From contig SUXC01000006.1 of the NCBI GenBank assembly GCA_015061165.1, positions 58,094-122,093 of the forward strand: a DNA stretch of 64,000 nt, read 5' to 3'. The translations under genes were made by a program, and so were the position numbers. The notes beneath the pieces were generated by a model. The model had not been told where the DNA came from. It saw nothing but the letters and a program-made list of their open reading frames with translations, and ran no database searches. This document shows, in pieces, positions 1 through 8,422 of the stretch (position 1 is its first letter; each line of letters starts with the position of its first letter). The stretch comes from Bacteroidales bacterium. Lineage in GTDB: Bacteria > Bacteroidota > Bacteroidia > Bacteroidales > Paludibacteraceae.

Positions 1-185
1 CCACCAAATATACGCAAATTACATATGATGAGATATTGGAGATGCAACTCAAAGTGATGGATCTCACAGCTATCACCATGTGTCGCGAGAACAATATGCC
101 AATCTATGTGTTTGATATGGATACGATTGGCAATCTTGAAAAAGTAATGAATGGACAACAAATAGGAACACTTGTAAAACCCTGA
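1..185 (+). CDS. pyrH: UMP kinase, C-terminal end (partial)
   Basis: Only the last 60 codons are inside the window; the reading frame starts at base 3 and ends with TGA at 183-185. The visible tail contains KVMDLTAITMCRENNMPIYV and ends in IGTLVKP, which matches the conserved C-terminus of bacterial PyrH, the UMP to UDP kinase of pyrimidine synthesis. The next gene, 5 bp away, is frr; pyrH-frr adjacency is a common bacterial order and supports the call. The start and promoter lie outside the window. Confidence 0.9.
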   Translation, partial: TKYTQITYDEILEMQLKVMDLTAITMCRENNMPIYVFDMDTIGNLEKVMNGQQIGTLVKP

Positions 186-190
186 TAACC

Positions 191-751
191 ATGATTGAAC
201 CAAAACAAATTCTAAACGAAGCAGAGGAACTGATGGAATCTGCTGTCATGTATCTTGATGATGCTTTGGCGCGCATCCGCGCAGGCAAAGCCAGTGCACG
301 TATCTTAGATGTAGTAAAAGTAGAATACTACGGACAAATGTCTCCTCTTTCGAACGTATCCACTATCACTACACCTGATGCTCGTACCATCCAAATCCAA
401 CCATGGGAGAAGAAAATGCTTCCAGAAATTGAGCGCGCATTAATCAACTCCAACGTAGGTTTGGCACCAAACAACAATGGCGAGTGTATTCGTCTCATGA
501 TTCCACCTTTGACAGAGGAACGCCGTAAAGAGTTGGCTAAGCAGTGCAAAGGCGAAGCTGAGAATGCAAAGGTAAGCGTGCGCAATGCTCGTCGCGATGC
601 CATTGATACCCTCAAGAAACAAATCAAAGAAGGACTACCAGAGGATGCAGAAAAAGATGCGGAGAACGAGGCACAAAAACTTCACGACAAATACGTGAAG
701 CAAATTGACGAAATCTACGCAAAGAAAGAGAAAGAGATTATGACCGTGTAA
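191..751 (+). CDS. frr: Ribosome recycling factor
   Basis: The 186-residue product is the normal length for RRF, which with EF-G splits the post-termination ribosome. Visible landmarks are the N-terminal helix with LARIRAGKAS, the domain II segment with PLSNVSTI and IQPWEK, and the C-terminal helix with YVKQIDEIYAKKEKEIM. The ATG at 191 follows the pyrH stop by 5 bp, so the two are probably co-transcribed. The stop codon runs directly into a short tandem repeat (GGCAATAA-like units). Confidence 0.97.
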   Translation: MIEPKQILNEAEELMESAVMYLDDALARIRAGKASARILDVVKVEYYGQMSPLSNVSTITTPDARTIQIQPWEKKMLPEIERALINSNVGLAPNNNGECIRLMIPPLTEERRKELAKQCKGEAENAKVSVRNARRDAIDTLKKQIKEGLPEDAEKDAENEAQKLHDKYVKQIDEIYAKKEKEIMTV

Positions 752-850
752 GTTTAGGCAATAAGGCAATGAGGCGATTAGGCAAGAGGCGCAAAATAGC
801 GGCAGAGCCGCATATCCCCAGCCTTTAGCCTTTGACCTTTAGCCTTTAAC
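752..850. repeat. Two adjacent short tandem repeat arrays
   Basis: Directly after the frr stop, units like GGCAATA/GGCAATGA/GGCGATTA/GGCAAGA repeat imperfectly to about 790. At 822-850 there follow CCTTTAG/CCTTTGA/CCTTTAG/CCTTTAA, a clear 7-bp period. Similar arrays of different unit sequence occur at most gene junctions of this window. Confidence 0.75.
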
Positions 851-859
851 TTCGATTTA

Positions 860-2026
860 TTGCGTCTGCGATTACTCATACTAACAATAGCATGGACATT
901 GCTCATACCAATGTCTCATGCTATTTGTTTAGATAGCTTGTTAAATCTGCCTGCGATGGGTATTCCCGTGGTCAATTATTCCCCTGAATCCACATGGGAG
1001 TTTGGAGCAGCAGCGCAAGGCTATTTCCGTTTGCCCAATCAGGAGCGCACCTCTATTGTGCAACTCGATGGCACCTATTCGCTCAACCACCAATGGTATA
1101 TCAATGCTCAAGGGAACTTGTATTTCGGGAATCGGGAGTCGGGTGTCCAAAATAAGGGGGAAAGCATTTGGCAACTCCAGTTTCGTGCAGGCTACAGCGA
1201 CCGCCCTGCTACCTATTATGGTACTTTCCACGAGCCCGGTTTCTCCAACGAAGGCAATGTGGGCATTGGTATGTTGCGCAAGGGGACTCCATATCAATTG
1301 CAGCGTGGATATGTGAATGTTCAAACACCTATTTATGTGGGCAGGCATATGGCTATTGGGCCTATGGCAGATATGCTCATCGCGCGGTTTGATATCCAAA
1401 ATACCTATACCACAATCAATCCTCTTGTGCAATTGGCATTAGGCGTGGTAGCACAATACGACTCGCGTGATAATGTGTTTTATCCCAACTCTGGCATATT
1501 CGCCAAACTATCTGCTGCTGCCGCTTGGACCAACAAGATAGATATTCCTCAGGGGCAACAGGCTACTATCAATGGTTTGTTGGCAGCGGATATAAGACAG
1601 TATATTCCTTTGCCACATAAGTTAGTGCTCGCATGGCAGTTGAAGACGCAACTGATGTTATCGAGATACGAGATATCGCACCTTACTTTATATCCTATGC
1701 TTCCTCGATTAGGTGGACAGGACGGATTAAGGGGCATTAATAGCGACATGTTTCGCGATGATATTATGATGGCTTTCCAAGCCGAATTGCGCATACCCAT
1801 ATGGAGTATTTTTCGTGGCACAGTGTTTGCGGGGGTAGGAGATGTGTATGACTACCACAATTGGCATTGGGCTGTACCCAAGGTGAGTTATGGAGTAGGT
1901 CTGCGTGCGGCAATCAATAGGGCTAAGGTGAATATCCGCTTTGACATTGCTCGTAGCAACGTGGACCCTCGTTGGGATAATATCAGTGCTTATAGTTTCT
2001 ATCTTACCGCTACCGAAGCTTTCTAA
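860..2026 (+). CDS. BamA/TamA-like outer-membrane beta-barrel, no POTRA domains
   Basis: The 388-residue protein has a signal peptide (about residues 1-21) and then alternating amphipathic strands typical of an outer-membrane barrel. Residues about 289-300 read GLRGINSDMFRDD, close to the (V/I)RG(Y/F) loop motif and following FRDD of Omp85/BamA-family barrels; the C-terminus ends in an aromatic strand (YSFYLTATEAF). There is no room for POTRA domains, so this is a barrel-only surface-antigen-type member. The likely start is TTG at 860, since the next in-frame ATG would cut the signal peptide; a tandem repeat lies just upstream and may have replaced the original start. A CCCGATT-family repeat is in frame at 1126-1147. 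Exact function unknown. Confidence 0.7.
   Translation: MRLRLLILTIAWTLLIPMSHAICLDSLLNLPAMGIPVVNYSPESTWEFGAAAQGYFRLPNQERTSIVQLDGTYSLNHQWYINAQGNLYFGNRESGVQNKGESIWQLQFRAGYSDRPATYYGTFHEPGFSNEGNVGIGMLRKGTPYQLQRGYVNVQTPIYVGRHMAIGPMADMLIARFDIQNTYTTINPLVQLALGVVAQYDSRDNVFYPNSGIFAKLSAAAAWTNKIDIPQGQQATINGLLAADIRQYIPLPHKLVLAWQLKTQLMLSRYEISHLTLYPMLPRLGGQDGLRGINSDMFRDDIMMAFQAELRIPIWSIFRGTVFAGVGDVYDYHNWHWAVPKVSYGVGLRAAINRAKVNIRFDIARSNVDPRWDNISAYSFYLTATEAF
1126..1147. repeat. CCCGATT/CCCGACT heptamer repeat inside a gene
   Basis: Three imperfect units in reverse orientation (CGGGAAT, CGGGAGT, CGGGTGT) lie in frame in the barrel gene and encode GNRESGVQ. The same peptide signature GNRESG recurs in the rsmH insertion at 40465-40580. 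Confidence 0.6.
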
Positions 2027-2028
2027 CC

Positions 2029-2063
2029 ATTCTATACAACCCTATACAACCCTACACAACCCT
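2029..2063. repeat. CCTATACAAC decamer repeat
   Basis: Three units of about 10 bp (TCTATACAAC, CCTATACAAC, CCTACACAAC) fill the gap between the barrel gene stop and rsgA. The ATG of rsgA sits where a fourth unit would continue (CCTATG). A related CCTACACAACC segment occurs in frame inside rsgA at 2734-2757. Confidence 0.7.
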
Positions 2064-3002
2064 ATGCGAGGATTAGTTATCAAATCAACGGGCACAAGTT
2101 ATGGCGTGCATTTTGAAGACGGAACAACGGCGGATTGCCATGTGAAGGGAAATTTCCGTATTCGTGGCATTCGTTCTACCAATCCTATTGCGATTGGCGA
2201 CTATGTCGAGGTGACTGCGCTTGACGATGGTACGCATTGGATTACGGATTTGTATGATCGTAAGAACTATATTGTGCGCCGTTCTACCAACCTCAGTTAT
2301 GCATCGCATATCTTGGCAGCCAATGTGGACATGGCAGCATTGATTGTTACGCTCCGCCATCCCGAGACTTCCACCACCTTTATTGACCGTTTTTTGGCTA
2401 CGTGCGAAGCATATCGTGTGCCTGCGTGCCTTATATTCAATAAGGTGGACCTACTCAATGAGGATGAGCAACACGAGTTATCCGCCCTGCGCCAGTTGTA
2501 TGAATCGCTTGGCTATCCTACATATGCCATTTCTGCATTATCTCTTGCTTCATCGCCTGATAGCACTATCGCCTCTATCTTCGATGGCAAAGTGACCCTG
2601 CTCTCTGGCAATTCGGGTGTGGGTAAATCCACTTTGCTCAATGCTATTTTGGGCAAGGATATTGCCCGCACTGGGGCTATATCTTCTGCCCACCATAAGG
2701 GCATGCACACCACTACTTTCTCCGAGATGTACCCACTACACAATCCTACACAACCCTCATGGATTATTGATACCCCAGGTATCAAAGGATTTGGTATGTT
2801 GGATATGGAGCGCCACGAAATGGGGCACTATTTCCGTGAGATATTTGCTATTAGTCAAGAATGTCGTTATTCGGACTGTGTGCATATCAACGAACCTGGT
2901 TGTGCTGTTAATCAGGCTGTTATAGATGGCCGAATAGCCCTTTCGCGCTATGAGAGTTATCTATCGATGTTAGATGATATAACCGAAAATAAATACCGAT
3001 AA
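2064..3002 (+). CDS. rsgA: Small ribosomal subunit biogenesis GTPase RsgA
   Basis: Circularly permuted GTPase that acts in 30S subunit maturation. The 312-residue product starts at ATG 2064 (MRGLVIKS); an in-frame extension upstream overlaps the previous gene and was not chosen. An N-terminal OB-fold is followed by the G motifs in permuted order: G4 NKVD, G1 GNSGVGKST, G3 DTPG. The C-terminal zinc site is visible as CRYSDCVHINEPGC. Between HTTTFSEMYP and WIIDTPG is a short segment LHNPTQPS encoded by a CCTACACAACC-type repeat, a small in-frame insertion in a surface loop. The start codon is formed at the edge of the same repeat family. Confidence 0.95.
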   Translation: MRGLVIKSTGTSYGVHFEDGTTADCHVKGNFRIRGIRSTNPIAIGDYVEVTALDDGTHWITDLYDRKNYIVRRSTNLSYASHILAANVDMAALIVTLRHPETSTTFIDRFLATCEAYRVPACLIFNKVDLLNEDEQHELSALRQLYESLGYPTYAISALSLASSPDSTIASIFDGKVTLLSGNSGVGKSTLLNAILGKDIARTGAISSAHHKGMHTTTFSEMYPLHNPTQPSWIIDTPGIKGFGMLDMERHEMGHYFREIFAISQECRYSDCVHINEPGCAVNQAVIDGRIALSRYESYLSMLDDITENKYR

Positions 3003-3024
3003 TTAACCATAAAAATCGTTCAAT

Positions 3025-4152
3025 ATGAAAACCATGCAACACCTATTTGCCACCTGTTGCCTTGTGCTTTGGTGGTTTGTTCCGCAGAATGTTGCTGCGC
3101 AGGGACATTATTCTTTTCCTATGAAAGATTCTACGCGCCAGTATGTTCGTTTGCTCTTTGCTGGAGATGCTATGCAACACTCTGTACAATTCAAGTGGGC
3201 ATGGGATGCCAAAAATAGGCAATATGACTATGAACCTAATTTTCGCTATCTGCGTCCGTATTTGGCAGATGCAGATGTGAGTGTGGTCAATTTTGAAACA
3301 ACCTTGTCGGGTAAACCCTATGGTGGCTATCCCAAGTTTCGTACCCCAGATGCCTTTTTGGGAGCCTTAGTGGATGCTGGTTTTCAGATATTTGCGTTAG
3401 CAAACAACCATATTTTGGATGGTGACAAACGTGGCATGCAACGCACACTGCGTAAGATGTCTGCCTATCCTACTATGGGAGCATATCGCGATACTGCATC
3501 TCGCCGAGAGCAATATCCGTTGATTCTTCATATTGATGATATGAAGATTGCCCTGTTCAATGCTACATACGGTACCAATGGTTTGGTGCCCGTATGGCCT
3601 AATTGTGTGAACTATATTGAGACCGAGCAATTGGAGATAGATCTTGCTAATAGCCTGAAGGACACCACCATAGACATGCGTATCATGTATATCCATTGGG
3701 GAACGGAGTATCAGTTGCAGCACAACGCTTATCAGCAAGGAGTGGGGCAGTGGTTGGCTGACTTGGGTATAGATTTGATTATTGGTGGTCACCCGCATGT
3801 GGTGCAAGACTATGGTGTATTAACTGCTGCGGACGGACGGCGTGTGCCAGTGGTGTATGCGTTGGGTAACTTGGTTAGTAACCAGCGTTGGGAGGATTCC
3901 AACGGAGGAATTATGGCGACTGTGGACATCAACCGCGAGACACACCAGATTGAGGCCATAGATTTCATCCCTGTGTATGTGCACAAAGGCTCGTTGATGA
4001 ACGAACGTCGTAATTATTATTGTATTCCTACGGAGGATTATCTGCAAGGCAAATTGCCTTTCACTTTGCCCAATGACAGTTTAGAGCAAGATTTGCGCTT
4101 GTTCCATAGTAACACGACCAAGCGTTTATCTTCATCTTTGTTGTGGGAATAG
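3025..4152 (+). CDS. CapA-family (PGA_cap) metallophosphatase-fold protein, exported
   Basis: The 375-residue protein has a signal peptide (about 1-25) and then a CapA/PGA_cap domain. Conserved metal-site segments are visible: LLFAGDAMQH (about 47-56), VVNFETTLSG, ALANNHILD, MYIHWGTEYQ and IIGGHPHVVQ. The family is named from poly-gamma-glutamate capsule synthesis, but Bacteroidota members are widespread and their substrate is uncertain. It lies 22 bp after rsgA on the same strand and may be co-transcribed. The call is firm at family level only. Confidence 0.85.
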   Translation: MKTMQHLFATCCLVLWWFVPQNVAAQGHYSFPMKDSTRQYVRLLFAGDAMQHSVQFKWAWDAKNRQYDYEPNFRYLRPYLADADVSVVNFETTLSGKPYGGYPKFRTPDAFLGALVDAGFQIFALANNHILDGDKRGMQRTLRKMSAYPTMGAYRDTASRREQYPLILHIDDMKIALFNATYGTNGLVPVWPNCVNYIETEQLEIDLANSLKDTTIDMRIMYIHWGTEYQLQHNAYQQGVGQWLADLGIDLIIGGHPHVVQDYGVLTAADGRRVPVVYALGNLVSNQRWEDSNGGIMATVDINRETHQIEAIDFIPVYVHKGSLMNERRNYYCIPTEDYLQGKLPFTLPNDSLEQDLRLFHSNTTKRLSSSLLWE

Positions 4153-4158
4153 TGTGTA

Positions 4159-4353
4159 TTATAGGTTCTCGTTGGAGGAACTGATTACATCGTTCATCTT
4201 TTGTTCCCAATCGGATAGTTGGCTCTGGCAATATGTCAGCAGGTCTTTAGCTTCTTTGGCTTTTGCCTGATAGGAGTCCATACTTAGTGCCTCAGATTGT
4301 TCCAATTCGCTGACAATCTGTTCGATTCGTTTTATAGCTTCATCGTAATTCAT
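4159..4353 (-). CDS. xseB: Exodeoxyribonuclease VII small subunit
   Basis: The 64-residue product matches the XseB size and pattern: an N-terminal YDEAIKRIEQIVSELEQ, the middle SLD-like segment ALSMDSYQAKAKEAKDLLTYCQSQL, and an acidic polar tail. XseB binds XseA to form exonuclease VII, which degrades single-stranded DNA. The large-subunit gene xseA is not in this window; the upstream neighbour on the same strand is a sugar transferase. It converges with the CapA-like gene, 6 bp apart. Confidence 0.9.
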   Translation of the reverse strand: MNYDEAIKRIEQIVSELEQSEALSMDSYQAKAKEAKDLLTYCQSQLSDWEQKMNDVISSSNENL

Positions 4354-4360
4354 AATACTT

Positions 4361-4425
4361 TCCTTTACACTTTACACCTTACACTTTACACCAACCCTCC
4401 CTTTTTAGCGGGATGACGGGAGGGA
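4361..4425. repeat. CTTTACA heptamer array followed by a G/C palindrome
   Basis: At 4361-4392 units CTTTACA/CTTTACA/CCTTACA/CTTTACA repeat with a 7-bp period. At 4395-4424 CCCTCCC and GGGAGGG form the arms of a hairpin, similar in composition to the palindromes at 59586, 62711 and 63277. The array separates xseB from the upstream sugar-transferase gene. Confidence 0.75.
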
Positions 4426-4429
4426 AATT

Positions 4430-5725
4430 CTACTTCCCCTTACCATCCACTATGACACCAATGGTATGAAATAGTATCTTCATATCCAATTGCAAGGACA
4501 TATTTTCCACATATACGATATCGTAGTTAAGGCGTTGTATCATTTTTTCAATGGTATCGGTATAGCCCACTTTGACGGGTCCCCAACTGGTCAAACCTGG
4601 ACGAATCTTGTACAGCAGGCAATAGTATGGGGCTTGTTGTTCTATCTGCTCGATAAAATACCTGCGTTCTGGTCGTGGACCTACAACCGACATCTCGCCT
4701 TTCAGCACATTCCACATCTGTGGTAACTCATCCAAACGGTATTTTCGCAAGAACGAACCCAGTGGTGTGATTCGTGAATCGTTATCTGCGCTCAGCATGG
4801 GTGTGTTGTGTTCTGCATCGTATCGCATGGTTCGGAACTTCAATATCTGAAATGGCACACCGTGCAGACCGATTCGCTCTTGCTTGTAAATGGCAGGACC
4901 TTTTGAACTGCACCACACCAATACATATAATAGGATGTACAATGGTGACAATAGCAAAAGGGAACTCAGTGCAACCACCACGTCAAATGCTCGTTTGATA
5001 CACAATTGGCTGTCGCTCATTTTGTGCTCTGTAATGCGTACTAATGGCGTGTCTTCTACCTCCTTGATACTGGCGGCACCGGTCAGCATGTCGTACAAAC
5101 GAGGCTGAATGGCAATCTCCACACCGTATGGATATAGTTGGTTAATAATGGTATAAATATCCTTTTCTTTTGCCGTGGAAGAGAGGTTAATGACCACTTC
5201 ATCGTATGCTTGCAGTTGGTGATTGCTTTTAAATTCGTCTATTTGTTTTGCTGAATGTAGGATGTATCGCCTTTGTGTTTTGCTCAGATGCCGTCTTGAG
5301 AAGGTGGTAAAGAGCACACGTGGGATATAGCTCAATACAAACTGCAATACCGTCAGCACCAATAGTGAGGTGAAGTAGTTTCGATAACTGGTTACAGGGT
5401 CATCAATGATAATGATAAAGAATGCCCCCAAAGCAATGAATAGCGCAGAGATTAAGGTTGTTCGAAATTCCTTGGCGTATTCCTTGCGAATAGGTCGGAT
5501 GTAATACCCTGATAAATAGTATATTATCAAGCATGCTAATGGGTATAGTACCAACGGGCGATAGAAGTCGAATATAGGAACAAGTATGGTATTAACACTA
5601 AATACTTTGCCTTCGTGTACCATCCATCGGAATCCCAAGAACGCCACCCATACCAACACGGATGAGAGAAAGTCTATTAAAATATATGCTAATTGTTGTT
5701 TGCGGTATTGAGAGAAACAGCTCAT
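4430..5725 (-). CDS. Polyprenyl-phosphate sugar-1-phosphate transferase (WbaP/WcaJ type)
   Basis: The 431-residue membrane protein has about four N-terminal membrane segments (to residue 135), a soluble middle region, and a C-terminal bacterial sugar transferase domain with a further hydrophobic helix (about 245-265). Diagnostic motifs are KFRTMRYDAE, LDELPQMWNVLKGEMSVVGPRPE and KIRPGLTSWG. These enzymes start O-antigen, capsule or exopolysaccharide repeat units by placing a sugar phosphate on undecaprenyl phosphate. Its start overlaps the tsaC stop by 4 bp (ATGA), so translation is probably coupled. The sugar transferred cannot be read from sequence. Confidence 0.9.
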   Translation of the reverse strand: MSCFSQYRKQQLAYILIDFLSSVLVWVAFLGFRWMVHEGKVFSVNTILVPIFDFYRPLVLYPLACLIIYYLSGYYIRPIRKEYAKEFRTTLISALFIALGAFFIIIIDDPVTSYRNYFTSLLVLTVLQFVLSYIPRVLFTTFSRRHLSKTQRRYILHSAKQIDEFKSNHQLQAYDEVVINLSSTAKEKDIYTIINQLYPYGVEIAIQPRLYDMLTGAASIKEVEDTPLVRITEHKMSDSQLCIKRAFDVVVALSSLLLLSPLYILLYVLVWCSSKGPAIYKQERIGLHGVPFQILKFRTMRYDAEHNTPMLSADNDSRITPLGSFLRKYRLDELPQMWNVLKGEMSVVGPRPERRYFIEQIEQQAPYYCLLYKIRPGLTSWGPVKVGYTDTIEKMIQRLNYDIVYVENMSLQLDMKILFHTIGVIVDGKGK

Positions 5726-6306
5726 GGTCGAATGATGGTTATGCGTTCTTTTTCGTCGATCTTGATAATCGATGATGGTTGATGCTTGGTCGTGTCATTT
5801 CGTCGAAACTCGCACACATAATCCACAGCCTGCAATAGTTCGAGACTAATTTCGCTATATGTCTTTGCAGCAGGTTCTCCACTGATATTTGCCGAAGTGG
5901 AGACGATTGGACGGCGCAATTGTTCGCAAAGGGCTTTGCTGAATGGTTCAGATGTGATACGAATACCTACGCTGCCATCCTCTGCCAGCAGGTTAGGTGC
6001 CAGATTGCGTGCGTGAGGGTAGATGATTGTCATGGGGCGTTGTCCTTCATTCGCTTCCAACAGCATCCATGCCGTCTCAGGTACTTTGTCCATGTATCCT
6101 TGTAGTTTTCCTGCTCCGTCCAGTAGTACCAGCATGGCCTTGCTATCCACACGCCTTTTTATTTCGTACACGCGCGCGACCGCGTGCGCGTTGGTGGCAT
6201 CGCAACCTATCCCCCAAACCGTATCTGTGGGATACAATATCACACCGCCTTCACGAAGAACACGGAGTGCATTCTGCAAATCTTCTCTTTCGTAACGATT
6301 TTCCAT
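5722..6306 (-). CDS. tsaC: L-threonylcarbamoyladenylate synthase
   Basis: The 194-residue YrdC/Sua5-fold enzyme makes threonylcarbamoyl-AMP for the t6A37 modification of ANN-decoding tRNAs. Motifs include LYPTDTVWGIGCDATN near the N-terminus, the KRR site in YEIKRRVDSKAMLVL, and STSANISGEPA. The ATG at 6306 (MENRYERE) was chosen because the promoter -7 box lies only about 9 bp upstream; longer in-frame starts would sit inside the promoter. It lacks the extra Sua5 domain, so it is the short TsaC form. Confidence 0.93.
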   Translation of the reverse strand: MENRYEREDLQNALRVLREGGVILYPTDTVWGIGCDATNAHAVARVYEIKRRVDSKAMLVLLDGAGKLQGYMDKVPETAWMLLEANEGQRPMTIIYPHARNLAPNLLAEDGSVGIRITSEPFSKALCEQLRRPIVSTSANISGEPAAKTYSEISLELLQAVDYVCEFRRNDTTKHQPSSIIKIDEKERITIIRP

Positions 6307-6314
6307 TGCGACTG

Positions 6315-6346
6315 CAAAGGTACAACAAAAAATGCACATGTGCAAA
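6315..6346 (-). promoter_or_regulatory. Promoter of tsaC
   Basis: On the minus strand TTTG (6346-6343), a 20-bp spacer and TACCTTTG (6322-6315) match the Bacteroidota primary-sigma consensus TTTG-N20-TAnnTTTG. The -7 box ends 9 bp before the ATG, predicting an mRNA with almost no leader. Confidence 0.75.
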
Positions 6347-6380
6347 AAAAACGGCAGAAAGTTGACTTTCTATGCCGTTT
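6344..6380 (-). terminator. Terminator of the structured RNA gene
   Basis: On the minus strand AAAACGGCAT, AGAAAG, a short loop, CTTTCT and GCCGTTTT form a stem of about 14 bp with a 2-nt bulge, followed by a run of eight T. It is symmetrical enough to act on the plus strand too. The run of T overlaps the -33 region of the tsaC promoter. Confidence 0.7.
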
Positions 6381-6554
6381 TATTGCACATGGGCTGCATA
6401 ATACGACCGTAGCTTCGAGGGTAGGGTGTCCTCGAAGGTACAACTGGTCGTTTTATGCGAGGATAAAGTCCGCAAGAATATACAAAAAAAAGAAGGATTG
6501 TCATCCCGACAACCCAATCTTTACTTAACCTTAAATCTAATACCATGAAAAACA
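6345..6554 (-). ncRNA. Structured small RNA gene of about 200 nt, possibly 6S-like
   Basis: A perfect promoter (6560-6591) and a strong terminator (6344-6380) bracket about 200 nt with no convincing gene. The minus-strand RNA has a first hairpin (6495-6515, GGGTTGTC/GACAATCC with one G-U pair) followed by eight U. Then comes a long rod: TTGC/GCAA, a large internal loop, a 13-nt stem GCATAAAACGACC against GGTCGTATTATGC (one mismatch), and an apical stem CTTCGAGG/CCTCGAAG. A rod with a central bubble is what 6S RNA looks like, and the Bacteroidales-1 motif is a known promoter-bounded RNA of this order; which, if either, it is cannot be decided here. The internal U run could instead end a short RNA of about 70 nt. 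Confidence 0.55.
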
Positions 6555-6559
6555 CGGTG

Positions 6560-6591
6560 CAAAGGTACTGCTTTTTTTCATACCAACCAAA
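6560..6591 (-). promoter_or_regulatory. Promoter of the structured RNA
   Basis: On the minus strand TTTG (6591-6588), exactly 20 bp, and TACCTTTG (6567-6560). This is a full match to the Bacteroidota consensus and predicts a start near 6553. Confidence 0.75.
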
Positions 6592-6678
6592 TATTTTGAC
6601 GAAAAAATATGTTTTACAGCATGTTTTTTGTAATTTTGTAATATGCAAGTTGCAAAATAGCACTAAAATGTGAAAAAA

Positions 6679-6710
6679 TTTGCCTATTTCAAAAAATAGC
6701 AGTAATTTTG
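6679..6710 (+). promoter_or_regulatory. Promoter of pckA
   Basis: TTTG at 6679-6682, a 20-bp spacer, and TAATTTTG at 6703-6710. The mRNA leader would be about 98 nt and includes a CCCGACT-type repeat at 6756-6777. Confidence 0.75.
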
Positions 6711-6755
6711 TACCCGAAAAAGTAGGGCATTTCCCAACCTTAATATTGAGGCTGG

Positions 6756-6777
6756 AATCCCGACTCCCGAATCTCGA
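6756..6777. repeat. CCCGACT heptamer repeat in the pckA leader
   Basis: Units AATCCCGACTCCCGAATCTCG belong to the same heptamer family as 1126-1147, 28287-28310, 39644-39704 and 40465-40580. It lies between the pckA promoter and start codon. Confidence 0.6.
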
Positions 6778-6813
6778 AAAATAATAACAATAATATAACC
6801 TTTTAATAAAAAA

Positions 6814-8418
6814 ATGAAACAATTAGATTTGACCCAGTACGGCATCGTAGGTACAACCGAGATCGTACACAATCCTTCTTACGAAGTACTCTTCGCAGAG
6901 GAGACAAAAGCAGAATTAACTGGCTTTGACAAGGGCCAAGAGACTGAGCTTGGCGCAGTTAACGTGATGACTGGTGTTTATACTGGTCGTTCTCCTAAAG
7001 ACAAATTCATCGTTGATGACGCTCAAAGTCATGACAATGTATGGTGGACAAGCGAGGACTACAAGAACGACAACAAACCTATGTCTGAGGCTACTTGGGC
7101 TGTGGTTAAAGACATTGCTATCAAGGAGCTTTCTAACAAGCGCCTCTTCGTGGTGGACGCTTTCTGCGGTACCAACCCTGATACTCGTATTGCTGTTCGC
7201 TTCATCGTGGAGGTAGCATGGCAAGCGCACTTTGTAACCAATATGTTTATCCAACCATCTGCTGAGGAGTTGGAGAACTTCGAACCTAACTTCGTGATTT
7301 ACAACGCTTCTAAGGCTAAAGTAGAGAACTACAAAGAGCTCGGTTTGAACTCTGAGACTTGCGTAGCGTTCAACACTACCAGCCGCGAGCAAGTGATCCT
7401 CAACACCTGGTACGGTGGTGAGATGAAGAAAGGTATGTTCTCTATGATGAACTACTTCTTGCCTTTGCAAGGTATCGCTTCTATGCACTGCTCTGCTAAC
7501 ACCGACATGAACGGCGAGAACACCGCAGTATTCTTCGGCCTTTCTGGTACAGGTAAGACCACCCTTTCTACCGATCCTAAGCGTCTCCTTATCGGTGACG
7601 ACGAGCACGGATGGGACGATAACGGTGTGTTCAACTTCGAGGGCGGTTGCTACGCTAAGGTTATCAACCTCGACAAAGAGTCTGAGCCAGACATCTACGC
7701 TGCTATCAAACGCAACGCATTGCTTGAGAACGTTACTGTGGACGAGAACGGCAAGATCGACTTTACCGACAAGAGCGTTACTGAGAACACCCGCGTAAGC
7801 TACCCAATCAACCACATCGAGAAGATCGTTCGCCCTGTTTCTGCTGGTCCTGCAGCTAAGAACGTTATCTTCCTCTCTGCTGATGCATTCGGCGTATTGC
7901 CTCCAGTTAGCATTTTGACACCAGAGCAAACCAAATACTACTTCCTCAGTGGCTTTACTGCTAAACTCGCTGGTACTGAGCGTGGTATCACTGAGCCAAC
8001 TCCTACTTTCTCTGCTTGCTTCGGTCAAGCGTTCTTGGAGTTGCACCCAACCAAATATGCTGAGGAGTTGGTTAAACGTATGGAGAAATCTGGTGCTAAG
8101 GCATACCTCGTTAATACAGGTTGGAACGGTACTGGCAAACGTATCTCTATCCGTGATACACGCGGTATCATTGATGCTATCCTCGGTGGCGACATCTTGA
8201 ACGCTCCTACCAAGAAGATCCCATTCTTCGATTTCGAGGTTCCAACTGCATTGCCAGGTGTTGATCCTGCAATCCTCGACCCACGCGACACTTATGCTGA
8301 TGCTGCTCAATGGGAAGAGAAAGCTAAAGATTTGGCAAGCCGTTTCATCAAGAACTTTGCTAAATATACCACCAACGAGGCAGGTAAAGCACTCGTTGCA
8401 GCTGGTCCACAACTCTAA
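6814..8418 (+). CDS. pckA: Phosphoenolpyruvate carboxykinase (ATP)
   Basis: The 534-residue enzyme interconverts oxaloacetate + ATP and PEP + CO2 + ADP. In anaerobic Bacteroidales it usually runs toward oxaloacetate, fixing CO2 on the way to succinate. Visible are the [14 protein letters not shown] segment, the kinase-1a P-loop [13 protein letters not shown], the metal-site GDDEHGWDD, and [13 protein letters not shown] near the C-terminus. Codon use is strongly biased (repeated use of a few codons), as in highly expressed genes, which also produces a long spurious antisense reading frame. It has its own promoter and terminator and is monocistronic. Confidence 0.97.
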   Translation: MKQLDLTQYGIVGTTEIVHNPSYEVLFAEETKAELTGFDKGQETELGAVNVMTGVYTGRSPKDKFIVDDAQSHDNVWWTSEDYKNDNKPMSEATWAVVKDIAIKELSNKRLFVVDAFCGTNPDTRIAVRFIVEVAWQAHFVTNMFIQPSAEELENFEPNFVIYNASKAKVENYKELGLNSETCVAFNTTSREQVILNTWYGGEMKKGMFSMMNYFLPLQGIASMHCSANTDMNGENTAVFFGLSGTGKTTLSTDPKRLLIGDDEHGWDDNGVFNFEGGCYAKVINLDKESEPDIYAAIKRNALLENVTVDENGKIDFTDKSVTENTRVSYPINHIEKIVRPVSAGPAAKNVIFLSADAFGVLPPVSILTPEQTKYYFLSGFTAKLAGTERGITEPTPTFSACFGQAFLELHPTKYAEELVKRMEKSGAKAYLVNTGWNGTGKRISIRDTRGIIDAILGGDILNAPTKKIPFFDFEVPTALPGVDPAILDPRDTYADAAQWEEKAKDLASRFIKNFAKYTTNEAGKALVAAGPQL

Positions 8419-8422
8419 TCCC

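Noticed and set aside
1941..2063. Longer RsgA start 41 codons upstream
   Set aside because: The extension lies mostly inside the preceding barrel gene in another frame and in a tandem repeat; RsgA proteins begin at the chosen position.
4159..5725. xseA hidden next to xseB
   Set aside because: The upstream same-strand gene is clearly a sugar transferase and no exonuclease VII large subunit is present.
6449..6475. GAGGATAAAGTCCGC on the plus strand as the start of RNase P RNA
   Set aside because: It resembles the 5' conserved box, but the other conserved RNase P regions are absent downstream, and the promoter and terminator point to a minus-strand RNA.
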